A stretch of 64,000 nt of DNA from DASQPR01 sp963797605 (lineage in GTDB: Bacteria; Actinomycetota; Actinomycetes; Mycobacteriales; Micromonosporaceae): positions 248,001-312,000 of the forward strand of contig CAWCPX010000002.1 in NCBI GenBank assembly GCA_963797605.1, given 5' to 3'. Below the pieces are notes generated by a model that worked only from the letters and a program-made list of their open reading frames with translations, was not told the DNA's origin and ran no database searches. Of this stretch, positions 62,238-64,000 are shown in pieces (positions within the stretch are counted from its first letter, which is position 1; each line of letters begins with the position of its first letter). The position numbers were made by a program, and so were the translations under genes.

Positions 62238-62971
62238 CCGTTAGCGGACCGCACCCGGTGCTCGACGTGATCGACCTGGTGAAGACCTATGGCGCCGGTG
62301 AGACGGCGGTGCACGCGCTACGCGGGGTCTCGCTGACGGTGGAGCGCGGTGACTACGTCGCGATCATGGGCTCCTCCGGCTCCGGCAAGTCGACGCTGAT
62401 GAACATCCTGGGCTGCCTCGATATCCCGACCGGCGGGCGCTACCTGCTCGACGGGGTGGACGTGTCGCGTCTCGACGACCGCCAGCTCGCGCTCGTACGC
62501 AACCGCCGGATCGGGTTCGTCTTCCAGTCGTTCAACCTGATTCCGCGTACGACCGCGCTCGCGAACGTCGAATTGCCGCTGGCCTACGCCGGTGTCCGCG
62601 CTTCGGAACGCCGCCGGAGGGCCCGGGCCGCGCTCGATCTCGTCGGCCTCGGCGAGCGCGGCAACCACGAGCCCAACCAGCTCTCCGGTGGCCAGCAGCA
62701 ACGTGTCGCGGTCGCCCGAGCCCTGGTGACGGCGCCCGCGCTCGTGCTCGCTGATGAACCGACCGGCAACCTCGACAGCCACTCCACCGCGGAGGTGCTG
62801 TCGGTGCTCGACCGGCTCAACCGCTCCGGCCGCACGATCGTGCTGATCACCCACGAACCTGATGTCGCCGACCACGCCCGCCGGCTGATCCGCCTCGTCG
62901 ACGGGCACATCGTCGAAGACACGCGCCATCGGCCACTGCCCTACCTGGAGAGAGCGGTGACGACGTCGTGA
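62234..62971 (+). CDS. MacB/LolD-type ABC transporter ATP-binding protein
   Basis: 245 residues. Walker A MGSSGSGKST (45-54), Q-loop FVFQSFNLIPRTTALANVELPL (read in parts), signature NQLSGGQQQRVAVARALV, Walker B LVLADEPTGNLDS and switch His in VLITHEPDVADHA. The LolD/MacB subgroup drives mechanotransmission rather than classical substrate translocation. Start ATG overlaps the adaptor stop; its own stop overlaps the permease GTG (GTGA). Confidence 0.93.
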   Translation: MTVSGPHPVLDVIDLVKTYGAGETAVHALRGVSLTVERGDYVAIMGSSGSGKSTLMNILGCLDIPTGGRYLLDGVDVSRLDDRQLALVRNRRIGFVFQSFNLIPRTTALANVELPLAYAGVRASERRRRARAALDLVGLGERGNHEPNQLSGGQQQRVAVARALVTAPALVLADEPTGNLDSHSTAEVLSVLDRLNRSGRTIVLITHEPDVADHARRLIRLVDGHIVEDTRHRPLPYLERAVTTS

Positions 62972-64000
62972 ACCCGTTGGAGACGATCCGGTTCGCGCTG
63001 CGTGGCGTGACGGCCAACAAGCTGCGGTCCGGCCTGACGGTGCTTGGCATCCTGATTGGCGTCGGCGCGGTGATCCTGCTGGTCGCGGTCGGCAACGGGT
63101 CATCACAGGCGATCGAGAAGAGCATTGAGAGTTTGGGTACGAACACCCTCACGGTGCAGTCTGGTGGTGGCCGCTTCACCGGGGCCACGAGCCGCAGCAC
63201 CTCGCTGACACCGGCCATCGCGACCGCGCTCGTCGACCCCCGCCTGGCGCCCGATGTGAAGTCGGCCTCGCCGGTCGTCACCGCCTCCGAAGACGCGGTG
63301 TACAACGGCACCGACCACACGATCAGCTCGTTCATCGGCACCACGCCGGGCTACCTGGAAGCGTCGAATTACACGATCGCCAGCGGCTCGGCCTTCACGG
63401 ACTCCGACGTCACCGCGAACCGTAAGGTCGTGCTGATCGGGCAGACCGTGGCCACCGACCTGTTTCCGTCGATCGACCCGATCGGGAAGCAGATCACGGT
63501 CGGCGGCACCATGTTCACCGTCGTCGGGGTGCTCGGCAACAAGGGCACGGCCAGCTTCAACGACCCCAACGATGTCGCGATCGCCCCGGTCACCGCGGTG
63601 CGAGCGTCGCTCACCGGCTACGGCGCGCTGAGCCAGATCCTGGTGCAGGCCACGACGCCGGACCGGGTCACACAGGCCCAAAACGAGATCACCGGCATCT
63701 TGAACACGCAGCTCAAGGTAACGAACACGGCCAGCGAGCCGTTCCGGATCCTCAACCAGGCAGAGCTTTTGTCGACGCGTACGGATACCGCGAAGACCTT
63801 CACCGTGCTGCTCGGTGCCGTCGCCGGCATCAGCCTTCTCGTCGGCGGCATCGGCATCACGAACATCATGATGGTCACCGTTACCGAGCGGACCCGAGAA
63901 ATCGGCATCCGTAAGGCCCTCGGGGCCCGCCGCCGCACGATCATGACGCAGTTCCTGGTCGAGGCGACGGTGCTGTCGGTGCTCGGTGGCGGCTTCGGTG
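62968..64000 (+). CDS. MacB-type ABC transporter permease (partial, cut by window end)
   Basis: At least 344 residues; the frame is still open at the end of the window. FtsX/MacB fold: N-terminal cytosolic helix (NPLETIRFALRGVTANKLRS), TM1 (LTVLGILIGVGAVILLVAVG), a large extracellular MacB core (about 45-255), then TM2 (FTVLLGAVAGISLLVGGIGI) and the coupling helix TERTREIGIRKALGARRRTI before TM3. With the upstream ATPase and adaptor it forms a tripartite-like MacAB exporter or signalling complex. The missing end should contain TM4. GTG start overlaps the ATPase stop. Confidence 0.93.
   Translation, partial: MNPLETIRFALRGVTANKLRSGLTVLGILIGVGAVILLVAVGNGSSQAIEKSIESLGTNTLTVQSGGGRFTGATSRSTSLTPAIATALVDPRLAPDVKSASPVVTASEDAVYNGTDHTISSFIGTTPGYLEASNYTIASGSAFTDSDVTANRKVVLIGQTVATDLFPSIDPIGKQITVGGTMFTVVGVLGNKGTASFNDPNDVAIAPVTAVRASLTGYGALSQILVQATTPDRVTQAQNEITGILNTQLKVTNTASEPFRILNQAELLSTRTDTAKTFTVLLGAVAGISLLVGGIGITNIMMVTVTERTREIGIRKALGARRRTIMTQFLVEATVLSVLGGGFG

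Overview
The window is a gene-dense chromosomal segment of a very GC-rich actinobacterium (Actinomycetia). The evidence is heavy G/C third-position codon bias, frequent GTG starts, a Bpa/PafE proteasome activator ending in GQYL, a DUF5926 protein, a DUF222-HNH protein, several LytR-CpsA-Psr (LCP) cell-wall ligases and the pheA/serS/HAD neighbourhood. The genus cannot be fixed by eye. I see no rRNA, tRNA, CRISPR array, origin or clear insertion sequence, and no gene-free stretch over about 300 bp.

Layout. 0-3.2 kb: YbjN-like protein, AsnC/Lrp regulator divergent from dimethylargininase, small lipoprotein. 3.2-7.4 kb: two-component pair, a hypothetical gene and a thiolase, all with broken frames. 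7.4-16.3 kb: TM2 and PH membrane proteins, rhomboid protease, cyclophilin, CorA, PLP aminotransferase, CBS protein, CDP-alcohol phosphatidyltransferase, glycosyltransferase. 16.4-25.4 kb: Fpg/Nei glycosylase, polyprenyl-phosphate sugar transferase, then a two-component pair with two paralogous DUF4173-like membrane proteins, preceded by a 65-bp tandem repeat that encodes overlapping micro-ORFs, and a flavin reductase-like protein. 25.4-34.8 kb: five LCP ligases, interrupted by a DUF222-HNH gene. 34.8-40.1 kb: rhodanese, GDPD, sensor kinase, RsbW-like ATPase, DUF5926, arginine deiminase. 40.2-47.1 kb: NERD-like protein, PAS-like protein, pheA, F420/NADPH reductase-like protein, two paralogous membrane proteins, serS, HAD phosphatase. 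47.2-50.6 kb (minus strand): ABC ATPase, ABC permease, DesK-type kinase, LuxR-type regulator. 50.7-55.3 kb: surface protein, Bpa, MenB/BadI-like crotonase, alpha/beta hydrolase, substrate-binding lipoprotein. 55.4-64 kb: lipoprotein, membrane-fusion adaptor, beta-lactamase-like protein, then an operon with ATGA/GTGA overlaps: response regulator, kinase, adaptor, MacB-type ATPase, MacB-type permease (cut by the window end).

The main themes are cell-envelope assembly (CDP-alcohol transferase, GT4, sugar transferase, LCP ligases) and two-component control of membrane and export functions (five RR/HK pairs).

Quality caveat: reading frames are broken repeatedly at about 3.2-7.6 kb and 32.4-49.6 kb but are clean elsewhere. 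Most breaks I could resolve are single inserted bases, and they hit genes that should be essential (serS, pheA). I therefore treat them as probable sequence errors and annotate the reconstructed genes as CDS with the breaks noted.
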